64,000 nucleotides of DNA, taken from Eublepharis macularius (taxonomy: Eukaryota; Chordata; Lepidosauria; Squamata; Eublepharidae). The notes under the pieces are model-generated. The model had not been told where the DNA came from, ran no database searches, and worked only from the letters and a program-made list of their open reading frames with translations. Of this stretch, positions 1 to 10,395 are shown one piece after another. The stretch covers positions 161,082,676-161,146,675 of the forward strand of contig NC_072792.1 in the NCBI RefSeq assembly GCF_028583425.1, read 5' to 3'. The position numbers and the translations under genes were made by a program. Positions within the stretch are counted from its first letter, which is position 1. Every line of letters begins with the position of its first letter.

Positions 1-105
1 TGTTTTGTTGTGGGGATAATGATAACATACTTTGTAAGCCACTCTGAGAGGGTGTTAAGTCATCCTGAAGGATGGTATGTAAACCGAATGTTGTTGTTGT
101 TGTTA
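1..105 (+). mobile_element. CORE/MIR-like SINE, 3' end only, cut by window edge
   Basis: The text matches the 3' half of the fuller copies at 4605-4861 and 61948-62200: a GGGGATAAT stretch, a 'ctttgtaagccactctgag' segment resembling an L2-type tail, then (TTG)n. The 5' tRNA-like head lies outside the window. Confidence 0.75.
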
Positions 106-193
106 TATGTCCAAAGAGAGCAGCTGGTGCAGTTGCTTAAGTATGTACCTAAGTGATATATTAGAGTGGAGTGCTAAACGTATCTCTTCTTAC

Positions 194-400
194 TAAAGCT
201 GCCGATCTCCAGCTGGGGCCTGGCAGTAGAATTACAATTGATCCCCAGAATACAGCCCCCCTGAAGGAAATCGTGGCTTTGGAGGGTGAACTCTATGGTA
301 TCACATCCCCACTGCAGCCTCACCCTTCTCCAAACTCAATCCTACCTAGACATTGCCCTCATATATCCCGGAATTTCCCAAGCTGGAGCTGGCATTCCTA
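194..400 (-). mobile_element. non-autonomous hAT-like element, TAGGGTTGCCA family
   Basis: Read on the minus strand it has the family order seen in several copies here: a TTGCCAGCTCCAGCTTGGGAA-like start, a region ending near GGGTATAATG in other copies, then ATTGTAATTC and a terminal inverted copy of CTCCAG..GCC. No clear 8-bp TSD remains. Assignment to hAT comes from better copies at 53468 and 57287, which have 8-bp TSDs. Confidence 0.55.
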
Positions 401-441
401 CTGAAGGGTGGTATATAAATCAAATGTTGTTGTTGTTGTTA
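401..441 (+). mobile_element. CORE-SINE tail fragment
   Basis: The segment 'gaagggtggtatataaat' followed by (TTG)n is the last 40 bases of the CORE-SINE family. It directly abuts the element at 194-400, so that element may have inserted into, or recombined with, a SINE copy. Confidence 0.6.
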
Positions 442-1229
442 CTTGGTACTGGAGCTCCCAGCCATTGAGAATCCACCCTGGCTCACTCTCTGTTCTGCTT
501 AATTTGCTAAATAGCAAAAAATAGTCACAACCCCAATAACCTCAGGTTTTTCCCCCCTGAAGACATGAAGTTCCATAGGAAAGAAACACCCACCCACACA
601 AAGGAAATGTTTGCTAAAATATCCATGTATCATGTTTTCTGGAATAATTCACTTCCTGTCCTTAACAGGAAAAGAATAGGAATGTATATCTTCTCCAGAT
701 GGCCATGAGGGAGGGGGGAGGAATAGGCTTGGGCAGACCAGAGATACTCTTTCCAGCAATATTTCACTTCATAAATCTTTCTGATGTTCTTTTAAATCTT
801 ACTTTAATAGTGGTTGGGTGATATATATTCAACTTTAAAGGCTAAATGAAAAATTCAGTTGGCACGGCATCTTTGGTAAGCCGCAGTTGCCAGAAAAACA
901 GAAGAGTATGGGAACCGGTGATACAGGATCAATGTATATGCAAACCCTCCAACATTTCACTGATGAGAATAGAAACACATTTATAGCACTCCTATTCTCA
1001 TACCAGTAATTTCTGCCTAAGAACTTGCCATTAAACATTGCCAAAGGATCTATTCTTTCTGCTGCACGCTGTATCGATTTTCTTTGAAATACCTTATCCC
1101 ACATGATTAAAAAGCTAAGAAGTTGTTTGTGCTTTGAGTTAAGCATATGCTAGAAAAAGTTAGCCTTAACAACATGTAAAATGGTTGACTGTGCACTCTG
1201 GGGTACTACAATGCCCTACAAGTACCTTG
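442..1229. other. intergenic, nothing recognised
   Basis: No repeat family, splice-flanked open frame or RNA gene is recognisable. The short minus-strand open frame at 835-1146 has no protein family resemblance. Confidence 0.5.
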
Positions 1230-1436
1230 TAGATTATCCTCTCCAGAAGTGTCCTGGAATTTTCTCAGGACTATAACTGATCTCCAGGCTACTGAGATCA
1301 GTTCTCCTGGAGATATGGACAGCCTAAGAGGGAGGCCTCTGAGGTATCATATCCCTACAGAGTTCCTTTCTCTTCCAAATCTTCACCCTCCCCAAGCACT
1401 GCCCCCAAATCTTCCCAACCTGTAGTTGGCAACTCT
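1230..1436 (-). mobile_element. hAT-like element, TAGGGTTGCCA family, decayed
   Basis: On the minus strand it starts near 1436 with GAGAGTTGCCAACTACAG, then GGTTGGGAAGATTTGGGG, and contains the internal self-complementary GATCTCCAGGCTACTGAGATC typical of the family. The ends are worn and no TSD is readable. Confidence 0.55.
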
Positions 1437-1957
1437 CGCCTTTGGGCCTCAGAGGGCACACTATCAGCCTTTGACACATTACCTGCTGGGTGCCCTAAGC
1501 TTCTCCCCTCCACAGGGTAGTAACTTACCTTATATTCCCTTGGAGGGCTAAGTCCATGGTTCTGCTTTGCTTCCTTCACTCAACTGCTTCTCCCTTGGGT
1601 GGGTTTTAGATACATATCTGTAAGGACATACATGTGTTTTGAATGTCCAAAGGGGGAACAGCAGGTGTGCCCCAAAGGTAAGTAGAGAAGTTGCTGGATT
1701 GTGGAGAAGGAGACACTTATGGGGGCAATTATCTGAAATGTAGGATATAAAAAGACATGGGTTGGTAAATTAAAAAAAGTGTAAGCAAGCAGTAATATTA
1801 ATAAGTCTACTGAAGGTTTTAATATAGTTTCAAGGTATCAGGATTTGGAGAAGATCCAGGCCAAGGAACTAGGTAATTGGCAACCCTAGGTACAGAGTGG
1901 GGTATATTTGAGGTACAGACTGGTCTATGTTTGTATTTGTTTAATGTCATTGTGCTT
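1437..1957. other. intergenic, nothing recognised
   Basis: Mixed-composition sequence without a recognised repeat, exon or RNA. Confidence 0.4.
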
Positions 1958-2045
1958 CATTTCCACCCTGCCTTTCTCCTCAATGATGAATGAAAACAGC
2001 TTACATTGTTTCCCTCTCCTCCATGTTGTTGTCCCCACAACTGGT
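1958..2045 (-). mobile_element. CORE-SINE/L2-type tail fragment
   Basis: 'ccctgcctttctcctcaatg' and 'cagcttacattgtttccctc' match the minus-strand 3' part of CORE-type SINEs, also seen at 19080-19140 and 51270-51440. Confidence 0.5.
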
Positions 2046-2535
2046 ATTTGGATACATTCCCTCTGAACATAGAGGTTCCATACGGCTAATATTGGGTAAA
2101 TTAGCATTCGTCTAATCCCGTTGTTAAAACCACCCCAGTGAGTGGCCATCAACAGGTGTATGACTCAAGCTGAGTCCCAAAGAATTGCAGACCAGCAAAT
2201 CCTAATTTGGGCATATCATATGACACTATAACAATAAATGTAGGTTGCCACTTAGTGTAGGGCCTCTTACAATTTTTTAACCGATGAATCTGGTTTAACT
2301 TGTTAAACCCAACCATGAATAGAAAGAATATCAAGAGTTTTGTCCTGCTCACAACACCAGAAAGCTATGTTGCAAATAAAGTCCATCCCCACACAGGGAT
2401 GGTCTTATGTGGTTTTCCCATTGCTAATGTGGCAGTAGAACTTCCACGTGGCAGGCTTCCCCACAGTTTCCTTGCCCTTGCCCCCAGCAGCAGCCATCCC
2501 TTCTCCCCTGGGCCTTTTTCATTTTTTTAATTTGG
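2046..2535. other. intergenic, nothing recognised
   Basis: No feature supported. The overlapping short open frames at 2149-2530 show no family signature. Confidence 0.4.
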
Positions 2536-3030
2536 CAATTGAATATTGTTATATTGATATACTGTTATACAGGGCTTTTTTTCTGGGAAAAGAGGTGGTG
2601 GAACTCAGTGGGTTGCCCTCGGAGAAATTGGTCACATGGCTGGTGGCCCCACCCCCTGATTTCCAGACAGAGGGGAGTTTAGATTGCCCTTCGCGCTGCT
2701 GCTATGCAGAGGCCAATCGAAACTCCCCTCTGTCTGGAGATCAGGGGGCGGGGCCACCAGCCATGTGACCATTTTCAAGCGGTTCTGGAACTCCTTTCTA
2801 CCACTTTCCAGCTGAAAAAAGCCCTGCTGTTATAACAATTTGTGTTAAAAGTTCTCCGAATTCCCATCTTTCATTTTTTTTAAAGTAGGCAAATAGCCTC
2901 TTTTGTTGCATATCCATCTCTACAATGGAAAGGGCTTAACTTTTTTTAAAAAAAAAACAAAAGCTGGTAATTCAGAGAGCCCATCACACATATTGTTATA
3001 ACATTATACCAATATAACAATATTCAATTT
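2536..3030. repeat. AT-rich inverted-repeat (MITE-like) element split by a hAT MITE
   Basis: Bases 2536-2569 followed by 2835-2870 form one arm. Bases 3030 back to about 2964 form the complementary arm, sharing runs such as AATTGAATATTGTTATATTG and GTTATAACAAT. Arm continuity is restored only if the hAT insertion at 2570-2826 plus one TSD copy is removed, so the inverted-repeat element is older. Its own terminal bases and TSD are not certain. Confidence 0.7.
2570..2826. mobile_element. hAT-type MITE (CAGGGCTTTTTT termini), perfect 8-bp TSD
   Basis: Starts CAGGGCTTTTTTTCTGGGAA and ends AAAAAAGCCCTG, flanked on both sides by CTGTTATA (2562-2569 and 2827-2834). An 8-bp TSD and CAG..CTG ends are hAT hallmarks. 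The interior is a large palindrome around GGGGCCACCAGCCATGTGACC. It has no transposase frame, so it is non-autonomous. Related copies are at 17818 and 36405. Confidence 0.92.
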
Positions 3031-4179
3031 TTTAAAAATCCACTGGAGAGAAAATGGCCAGCATGGGGCAGCATCTAGGAAAACAGCTGCCATGAGGGTA
3101 GGAAATTCTGAATTTTCCCAGCCACACAGCAGCCATCTAAGTTTTACTGCGATCTTTCCAAAAACTTTGCAGCAAAGCAAGTTTGTGAATAATTAAAGAA
3201 AAGCTAGGAAACCTAGGGAGGTGCGTGAATGCACCACGATGCTCTATGGAATCGAGGAGGGGGGAACCCACTTCCCAACAATATTGAATCCAGGACCAGG
3301 ACACCTACCCTTCTGTGGAAAAGGCTTAACTGTTGCTGGGGAAGTTGTTTTATTGGGTGATAAAGAACCTGCAAACATACAACTATGGCAAATTTCACCC
3401 TGGCTGCTACTTAAATTAGATTGTAAAGACTTCAAGGCTGATACAACTTTTATTTCCTATTGGGCATATTTTTATTCTCTTCATTTAACACCTGCAGAGC
3501 AACTGCTTTTCAAAAGACGCAATAACAAATTTGCTCCTTTCCCCCTTCCCTTACCCCACTCCTACCCAAATGTCAGCTGTGTACCTCCATGCATAGTAAT
3601 TATATGTATTCTGATTCTAGCAGATGGAAACTCATGCTGGTTCTCTGCCCCAGGTGTCAACCTTTCTCCATCTCTTCTAGCAACTTCAATTAGCAACTGG
3701 ACTCGCCAGATGTTGCCAGGCCCAAACCCTGACAGTAGCCTCTGGCCTATAGATTTATTTTCAGGGAGAAGTATCATAACTCTACTCTGTCTGGGGCAAA
3801 TTCTTCTATCAGGAGAGTCTACTGGCAGCCAACATTTTAATGTTTTATCCCCGGCCTCCCTCTGGATAATAACATATCTAGAAATTGCAAGGCAAAGGAT
3901 GTTAGAGGGTAGAACTTAACAGCTTTCCTCTTCAAAAGAATTGTGGCCAGGATAGTATTATAGCAAAACCTATTTTTGTAAGTTATCAGCGAGTATTCCT
4001 GCAGTGAGTCACAGAGACATTCCGTTGGCAAGATACAGAGGGTAGAGTCCCCAGGTTAATGACTGAAGTCCTAAATTATCACAGAGGAGAATCTCTCTGG
4101 TAATCAATCTCAGTCTATTTGTAACCATTTTTTCTTTGTAATACTGATTTTAAAAGGGAACAAAACAGGGTTTAAAAAA
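3031..4179. other. intergenic; one long but unrecognised open frame
   Basis: Bases 3221-3919 (plus strand) are open for 232 codons. The predicted product resembles no family I know, has no repeated domain signature, and two other frames are also open in parts. I treat it as a chance frame; see findings. Confidence 0.4.
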
Positions 4180-5030
4180 AATGTGTAACCCACTTTTCTC
4201 CCGAATGACTTAAGGCGCGTTATACTAAAAAATATAAAATCACAATAAATTCAGTGAAAGTATATCATAAGGGCATAATTCAGCATATTCACCAAGCTGC
4301 CACAAGACTGACAACAACATCCTGTCTTCATAAAAATGCCCTTCTAAATAATTCAGCTTTCCATAGCCGCCGAGAGAGCAGCAGCGTGGGAACCTTCATG
4401 ACATTATCAGGTATGCTATTCCATCAAGTGGGAGGATTTGCTGAAAATGGTCTAGTACAGGCAGATACTGTTTTCACCTATTTACAGGATGGCTCTTTCA
4501 AAAGACCTTGGCTGTATAAGAGGAGCAGTCACAGTAGAGCATATTGGGAGAAATGGCACTGCAGATATGTGGCCCATTTCACAAATAGCACCATAGGTAA
4601 TAACCAGTGTCAGTTTGGTGTAGTGGTTAAGAGCAGCAGGACTGTAAACTAGAGAACCGGGTTTGATTCCCCCCTCCTCTGCTTGAAGCCAGCTGGGTGA
4701 CCTTGGGTCAGTCACAGCTCTTCCAGAGCTCCCTCACCCCCACCCACCTCACAGGGTGATTGTCAAGAGGATAATAATAACATACTTTGTGACCCGCTCT
4801 GAGTGAGTGTTAAGTTGTCCTGAAGGGCAGTATATAAATTGAATATTGTTGTTGTTGTTATTGAACTGAACTGGGAACCAATTGGTCACCAATAAAGCAA
4901 TTGCAGAATTGGTGTAATATGATCATTTTGCCTAACTCTTGCAAATAAATGAGATGCATCATTTTGTGCCCACTGATGCTTCTGAGTTGTCATAGTCTGC
5001 TCTATCAAAAGTCCAGAGGTATTACTAATA
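4180..5030. repeat. old interspersed repeat remnant, split by a CORE-SINE
   Basis: The flanks of the CORE-SINE (4250-4604 and 4862-5030) read like one old reptile interspersed repeat, with 'ggtatgctattccatcaagt' on the left and 'ttttgtgcccactgatgctt' on the right. I recognise the style of sequence but cannot name the family. Confidence 0.3.
4605..4861 (+). mobile_element. CORE/MIR-like SINE, near full length
   Basis: The head 'cagtttggtgtagtggttaa' carries a pol III A-box-like region, followed by a B-box-like GGTTTGATTCC. The CORE section has 'gggtgaccttgggtcagtca' and 'cacctcacagggtgatt'. The L2-like tail ends in (TTG)n at 4861. Confidence 0.88.
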
Positions 5031-5222
5031 ATAATTGTGCTTATATACTGCTCTTCTAGACAGATTAGTGCCTAACCCAGAGCGGTGAACAAGTTGGTGT
5101 TGTTATTATCCCCACAATACAGCTGGGGAGCTGGGGCTGAGAGGAGTGGCTGACCCAAGGACACCTACTGAGCTCATGGGATTTGAACCAGTAGAGTGCT
5201 GATTTGCAGACGAACCACTTAA
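5031..5222 (-). mobile_element. CORE-SINE subfamily with (ATT)n tail, minus strand
   Basis: The reverse complement begins with GGTTCAAATCCC (B box), then CCTTGGGTCAGCCACTCCTC, the CORE-like CCCCACAATACAGC region, and a tail rich in ATTATT. The same subfamily recurs at 38910-39115. Confidence 0.75.
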
Positions 5223-5226
5223 ACAC

Positions 5227-5760
5227 ATGAGATTGTCTTTAAAGACCACTCATCCACCAGAGGCAACTGTGACTCTCCTTAATCAGGGTTTGGTTGCTGT
5301 GGTCAGGTGGTTAAAGGTGAATAAGTTGAAACTGAACCCTGATAAGATGGAGGTGACGCTAGTCAATAAGGCTGAGGACTGGGAGGGTATTGTGCTCCCC
5401 ACATTATGACCCAATCCATCTAAACTTTGATTATTCTGTTAAAATTCTAGGGGTTTTATTGCTGCTGAAGAAGCAGATGAATTCAGCTGTGAAAAAAGCC
5501 TTCACCCAGTCTGTTTTGCATGGAGGTTTGCTCACTACTTCACCTCAGCCAAGATGGCCTTATTGGTCCATGCCATGGCAACTCTGAAGCTAGCAAAGGA
5601 GCTAAACCCTTGTCTGTACTCCGGCAGAGATCCTTTATTAAAGCCACCAGAATTGTCTCCATCCCTTAACCAGGCCTAAAGCCAGATTGGAAAAGGCCGA
5701 TGGCAGATGTTTCATTCAGAACCCCCCGAGTTGCATGCTGACTCTTGATCACCTCACGTA
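5227..5760 (+). pseudogene. L2/CR1-type LINE reverse transcriptase remnant
   Basis: A frame at 5227-5409 encodes VVRWLKVNKLKLNPDKMEV. This matches the W(M/L)..N.LKLNPDKTEV motif in the palm/thumb part of CR1/L2-clade reverse transcriptases. Downstream the frame shifts repeatedly, with stops, up to about 5760. The 3' end of the same kind of LINE resumes at about 7600, so an insertion-rich interval may split one copy. It is dead. Confidence 0.7.
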
Positions 5761-6255
5761 AAAACAACAGATATGAAACTGAGTAATAATAAATGATGTT
5801 GTTCTTCTTCAACAACTGTCTTTTTCAGTTGTGGACAGATAAGTCTCTCCTTGAGGCACCAAGGAAAAACTCCATAAGTCAAAGACTGATGTTTTAATAG
5901 GAGTTCATCAAGAGTTTACTAATGTGTTCCTTGCAGATTTAAACAGCCAAGATGAGCAAAGGTCAAAATTACAAGAGAGGACCTTCAATACACCCAACAT
6001 CCAGCTGACATCCATCAGGGAAGCCAAATCAAAATTACCCATAAGCAGGACAGACGGTGCCCTGGACAATTCTTCTACCTGATCTGTCCCCCAGCTGGCA
6101 TCAGTCAGAACAGATTTGTTTGATTTTGTCAGTATAGAATTTCACAGATATTTCACCTTGCCTGATGATCTTGTTCTCTGCATACTAAAGTAATAAGTTG
6201 CTCAATCAGTTCATGCAGACCTCCGGCCAGAGTTATCGGATTACTCTCTTGTGAA

Positions 6256-7557
6256 TAGAGATGGGCACGAACAGCAATACGAACTAAAAAACCCCATGAA
6301 CAGCCCAATCTGCTGTTTGCGAACAAGCTGTTTGTGAGGTCCCATTCTAAACAAACAGGTGGTCATTGCAAGCCTGGTTCATTGCTGTTTGTTGCTGTTC
6401 GTCAAGCCAGACAGTCTGGCACCTGCAATCAATTCCCATGGCAATTCAGGCAGGGATTGTCTGGACTCTGTCTGAATTCCTGCTGTTGCCCTGGAAACCC
6501 CAATCTAAGCCCAATTTAGCTTGATAGGCAGGTCTTCCTTCCAAGTGTGGACTGGAGCTCCAAATTTGTTACAAGAGGAAAAGACCAGGGGGGAGGGGGG
6601 CTCCCAGCTCTGGCTTTCAAGGAGAGACAGCTGCTGTTAGAGAGACAGGGTGAATGCATTGGAGCTTGAATTTTCTTCGTTTGTGGTGGGATAGGGATCT
6701 ACCCCTTCAGGTTCCAGGGCTGCTGCCAGGCTCTAGGGCCAAGCTGTTATTTATTATTGGTACCTTTCCTGCTGCCTGCTCAGGTAGGGTTTCTGAGAGT
6801 GGTGCAGTAGGGATCTACGCCTTCAAGTTCCAGGGCTACTGCCAGGCTCTGGGGCCAAAGGACAACAAACAGTAAGGAGCAACTCTCAAGAGTGTGTAAA
6901 CGAAAACAATTAAGAGGGCTAAACCAATGAAAAAATAGAAGTATATTTCAATTCGGAGTGAGTAAGCAATAAAGTGCAACTTGGCTACAAAAAATATTTC
7001 AAATATACAATATAACCACAATATACAATAAGTAAGGAATACAATCAGAGGAAACCACACAAGGGCTCAAGAAAAATTGACCCGAGGGAGGTACAATGTC
7101 TGGTGCTTCATATACAAAAATATTTTCAACCAATAGTCTTACCTATTTCTTAAGATAACAGGTGTGAACAGCCAAGGAAGGGGGCACAGGGACCCCCCCA
7201 CTCAACAAGACACTAGCAATTAACTTGTTTTGATCTTTATTCCTCAGGAGTCATGATAACAGTTACACCTGAACTGTAAAATATAAAATAGATATAAAAT
7301 AATTGTTTTCGTTTTCAGGCTCTGGGGCCAAGCTATTATTTATTATTGGTACATTTCCTGCTGCCTGCTCAGGTAGGGTTTCTGGGAGTGGTGCAGTAGG
7401 GATCTTGATGGCTGGAGAAGAGCCTGCTGGCCCCCATGAACAACGAACAACGAACATGTTCGTGAACAGGATCATGTTCATCAATGTTCATTGCTCGTGG
7501 ATGGCAACGAACAATGAACACCATGTTCATTTTTTTTTCTATTTGTGCCCATGTCTA
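6256..7557. mobile_element. hAT-type non-autonomous element, TAGAGATGGGCACGAA termini
   Basis: The left end TAGAGATGGGCACGAAC pairs with the right end ..TTTGTGCCCATGTCTA. The flanking 8-bp TSDs are CTTGTGAA (6248-6255) and TTTGTGAA (7558-7565), one mismatch. The interior has repeated 'ggctctggggccaag'-type blocks and many GAACA/TGTTC words near the termini. No transposase frame is present. It lies in the gap between two LINE fragments. Confidence 0.85.
6898..7315. repeat. inverted-repeat-bounded segment inside the hAT element
   Basis: AACGAAAACAATTA at about 6898 is matched by TAATTGTTTTCGTT at about 7300-7313. The enclosed 390 bp is AT-rich and unlike the surrounding GC-richer element. Duplicated 'caggctctggggccaa' sequences lie at both borders (6842 and 7316). 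This looks like a secondary insertion or a rearrangement. Confidence 0.5.
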
Positions 7558-7599
7558 TTTGTGAATGCACCACACAACACATCAAACGTAACTGGTGAG

Positions 7600-8106
7600 G
7601 AAGGTTAATTGGTGTGACCATGACACTCCTATTCTGAGGTCCTTTCACTGTCTGCCGATTAGATCAGATTCAAGGTGTTGGCTCTCAACTTTAAAGCCAT
7701 GATTTGAGGGTCCTACATACTTGAAGGACCACCCTCCTTGCAAGTTCCTATACGGCAGCTTCATTCTTCCCAGGAAGGTCTGTTAGCAGCACCCCCTTAT
7801 CTAAGGCATATTCTGCAATAGGCTCAGGTTTCTTCAGCAGTTGACTTATATCTATGAATCAGTCTTCCGTGGAATAGCCTTTGGAAAAGGTCATGGGTGG
7901 TTCTATCCTGGCCTTCTACTGAGGCTGTGAGCCTGAGTTTTTGAAGCAGCCTGAACCTAGGCAAAGGATGGCAGCGTAATGTTTATTATATCTGTTGTTT
8001 TAATGTTTATATATCAAATGGTTTTTATATTGCTTGATGTTGCCTTGGATCCTGAGATGCTTAGGGGGAAGACTGGTATATAAATACTCTATTAACATAA
8101 ATAAAT
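7600..8106 (+). mobile_element. L2/CR1-type LINE 3' end
   Basis: The decayed coding end 'agattcaaggtgttggctct' corresponds to the FKVLAL.FKA motif at the C-terminus of reptile L2/CR1 ORF2. It is followed by a 3' UTR with a tail of the form 'ggtatataaatactc' and 'aacataaataaatg'. This is probably the same copy as 5227-5760, interrupted by 6256-7557. Confidence 0.65.
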
Positions 8107-9029
8107 GAAGATTGGTTATAGTAGGCACTCTTGTTCAGAGTAGCATGATCATTATCACTGATCTTCATGAATTTCAATGAACCCCAAAGTTATAATGTGT
8201 GGTATTTTAAACAACGTTTTGTATTGGCATCTCTGATACTCTACCTCATCAAGCATAACTAGCTTTCTATTAATTGTCCTACTGATAAGCCTCTTTTTTT
8301 GATGAAATTCTGCTTTTTAAATTCCCGGCTAATTAACACACTAAAGCCAATGGAAAATAGGAACTCCCCAGTTTCTCATTTCCGTGTTGCCCTTTCTTTC
8401 AGTTGAGTATGCATTATAAGCAATAGATGATAAATTCTTCTCTCCCTTTGATTGACTCTATGGGGTCATCACAGAGAATAAGTACATAATTTCCAAAAGT
8501 TAATGAATAATCAAAATGCATGTTTCAATGAGAGATAGGTTCCTCTCTCTCTCTCAATAGATTCTCAGCCCTAAAACTAAGAGGTTTGAGAATTTTTTAG
8601 AAATTGGATTAGTATACATATTAAAAACATCTGGATTGCCATTGGAGAATAAGATGCTATACTAAGAAAGGCGTTCTGCAAGTGGCACCCTTCAAATGGG
8701 CAAAATCAACAACTGCCTGTACACACACATTCTCTGTTGAGCCCCCTGCTTGTGGAATGGCATAGCTAAATGAAGTCAGGAAGGCTCCCATCCTCCTGGC
8801 TTTACACAAATGAGGCACAACTGAATCATTCAGATGGGCTTTTTTTATACAGGCAATAGGACGTAGATATGCTCATACTGGGTAGTTTCCATATCATTAC
8901 AGATGTCGTGTTTAATTACTTCCAGTTTGTTTCAGCAATGTTTCATCTCTGTGTTCGGATTTATGCTTTTTTCCAAATTTCTGCAACCCACACTTTGTTT
9001 TAGTTCACTGAAGTCCCCGCTGTTGATCA
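8107..9029. other. intergenic, nothing recognised
   Basis: No feature beyond a short (CT)n run near 8545. Confidence 0.4.
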
Positions 9030-9285
9030 TATTGACTTGCACTCTGAAATGTGTCTTGGGAAAGGTGGATTATAAATAAATAAATAAATGCTACGTCAAT
9101 CTGGCACCACTTTAACGTGTTGTATTATTGTTTGTGTTTGGTCTCACCTCTGTTTTCAGATTTTTTTTAATGCAATCCTCTGTTGTACTGTCTATTGAAT
9201 GTCCCGTTTCTTTTTATTTAAATTATCTTACACTGTGTCATCCATCTTGAGCCTCAGTGAGAAAGCTGGACTATAAATGGTGTAC
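9030..9285 (+). mobile_element. two LINE 3'-tail fragments in series
   Basis: 'gggaaaggtggattataaat' followed by (AAAT)n ends near 9090. 'cctcagtgagaaagctggac' followed by tataaatgg ends near 9285. Both are the conserved 3' tail type of reptile L2/CR1 LINEs. Confidence 0.5.
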
Positions 9286-9368
9286 ATTTCTAGGTTTGTA
9301 GGGTTGCGGTACTCTAACTAATGAAAATACATTAGAAATCCATTTGGTTGACCTCTGAGACCTTAAAC

Positions 9369-9537
9369 TAGGGTTGCCAGCTCCAGCTTGGGAAATTCCT
9401 GAGGGAGGAACCTGAAGAAGGTGGCATTTGGAGAGAGGAGGGACAGAGTCTACCCTCCATACCAGCCATTTCCTCTGTTGCCTGGAGAACAGTTGTAATT
9501 CCAAATCTGCAGCTATCACCTGGAGGTTGGCAATCCA
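9369..9537 (+). mobile_element. hAT-like element, TAGGGTTGCCA family
   Basis: Begins TAGGGTTGCCAGCTCCAG and ends CCTGGAGGTTGGCAATCCA, a clear terminal inverted repeat. The flanks CCTTAAAC and ACTTCAAG match at 5 of 8 bases, compatible with a worn TSD. Confidence 0.7.
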
Positions 9538-10205
9538 ACTTCAAGCAGGTCTTATAGAAGTCATGGCCAACTCAAGGTATTGTAGTGTCGGGGGGTGGGT
9601 TGACCATTATGGCCGCCATGAAAATGTCCCAGGGGGCTGATGGCCTGGTGGACTGCCTCTCCTGAGCCCTCCCAAGCAATATTGCCACAACCAAGCTGGG
9701 CACTGCATGTGACATGTCAAGATCTTCCCTTCATCAGGGATGCTTGTGGAACAGAGACAGGTGAGGACCTTTTCCAGGCTATTTTGTCTTCCCAGTCCAC
9801 TCCTGTAAATTGTCCCATAAAGATATACTGCACACTCCAGGTGTTTTGTCCTTTAACAGAGGATGCTGGTCCTTGAATACTTCAGTCATTCTGAAGAGAG
9901 TCCTATATGTTTACTTAACTATCTAGGCCCTGCTGTTCTCCCCAGAGGGGACCCCAGAGATGGAGGTCAGCTCAGCATCAGGATGGAGTCAGCCTGAGGG
10001 GCCTTATGTTCTCCAAGCACACCCAAGGCCCAGACTGAGGCAGAGAAGCCTCACCCAGAAAAGTAGAATAAAAATATCAAATTTAAATGCCAATGACATT
10101 CCATGTCCATTAGCTCACTTAACTCTGAGATCCAAATTTTGGCCCACATAGAAAGAATTTACACCATTCCTGAGAGTTACTCAGGAGATGGGCGCATTTG
10201 CTATA
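9538..10205. other. intergenic, nothing recognised
   Basis: Contains no supported exon or repeat. Confidence 0.4.
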
Positions 10206-10395
10206 AAGAGCAGTAACCAATGTGGTGATTAGAAAGTCAGACTGGGATTGGGGCAGATTTGGATTCAAACCATTTATAAAGTTCACTGAATGACCTTTAG
10301 ATAGTCCTGTTCTGTCAACCTGACCTACCTCACAGGATTGTGAGAATAGAATAGTGGAGGGGAGCGGTATCTTCCCCTGTTATCCTTGGGGGTGA
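10206..10395 (+). mobile_element. decayed CORE-SINE
   Basis: 'ccaatgtggtgattagaaag' followed by 'ggattcaaacc' (B-box-like), 'gaatgacctttagatag', 'cctacctcacaggattgtga' and a worn tail follow the CORE-SINE order. Confidence 0.6.
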
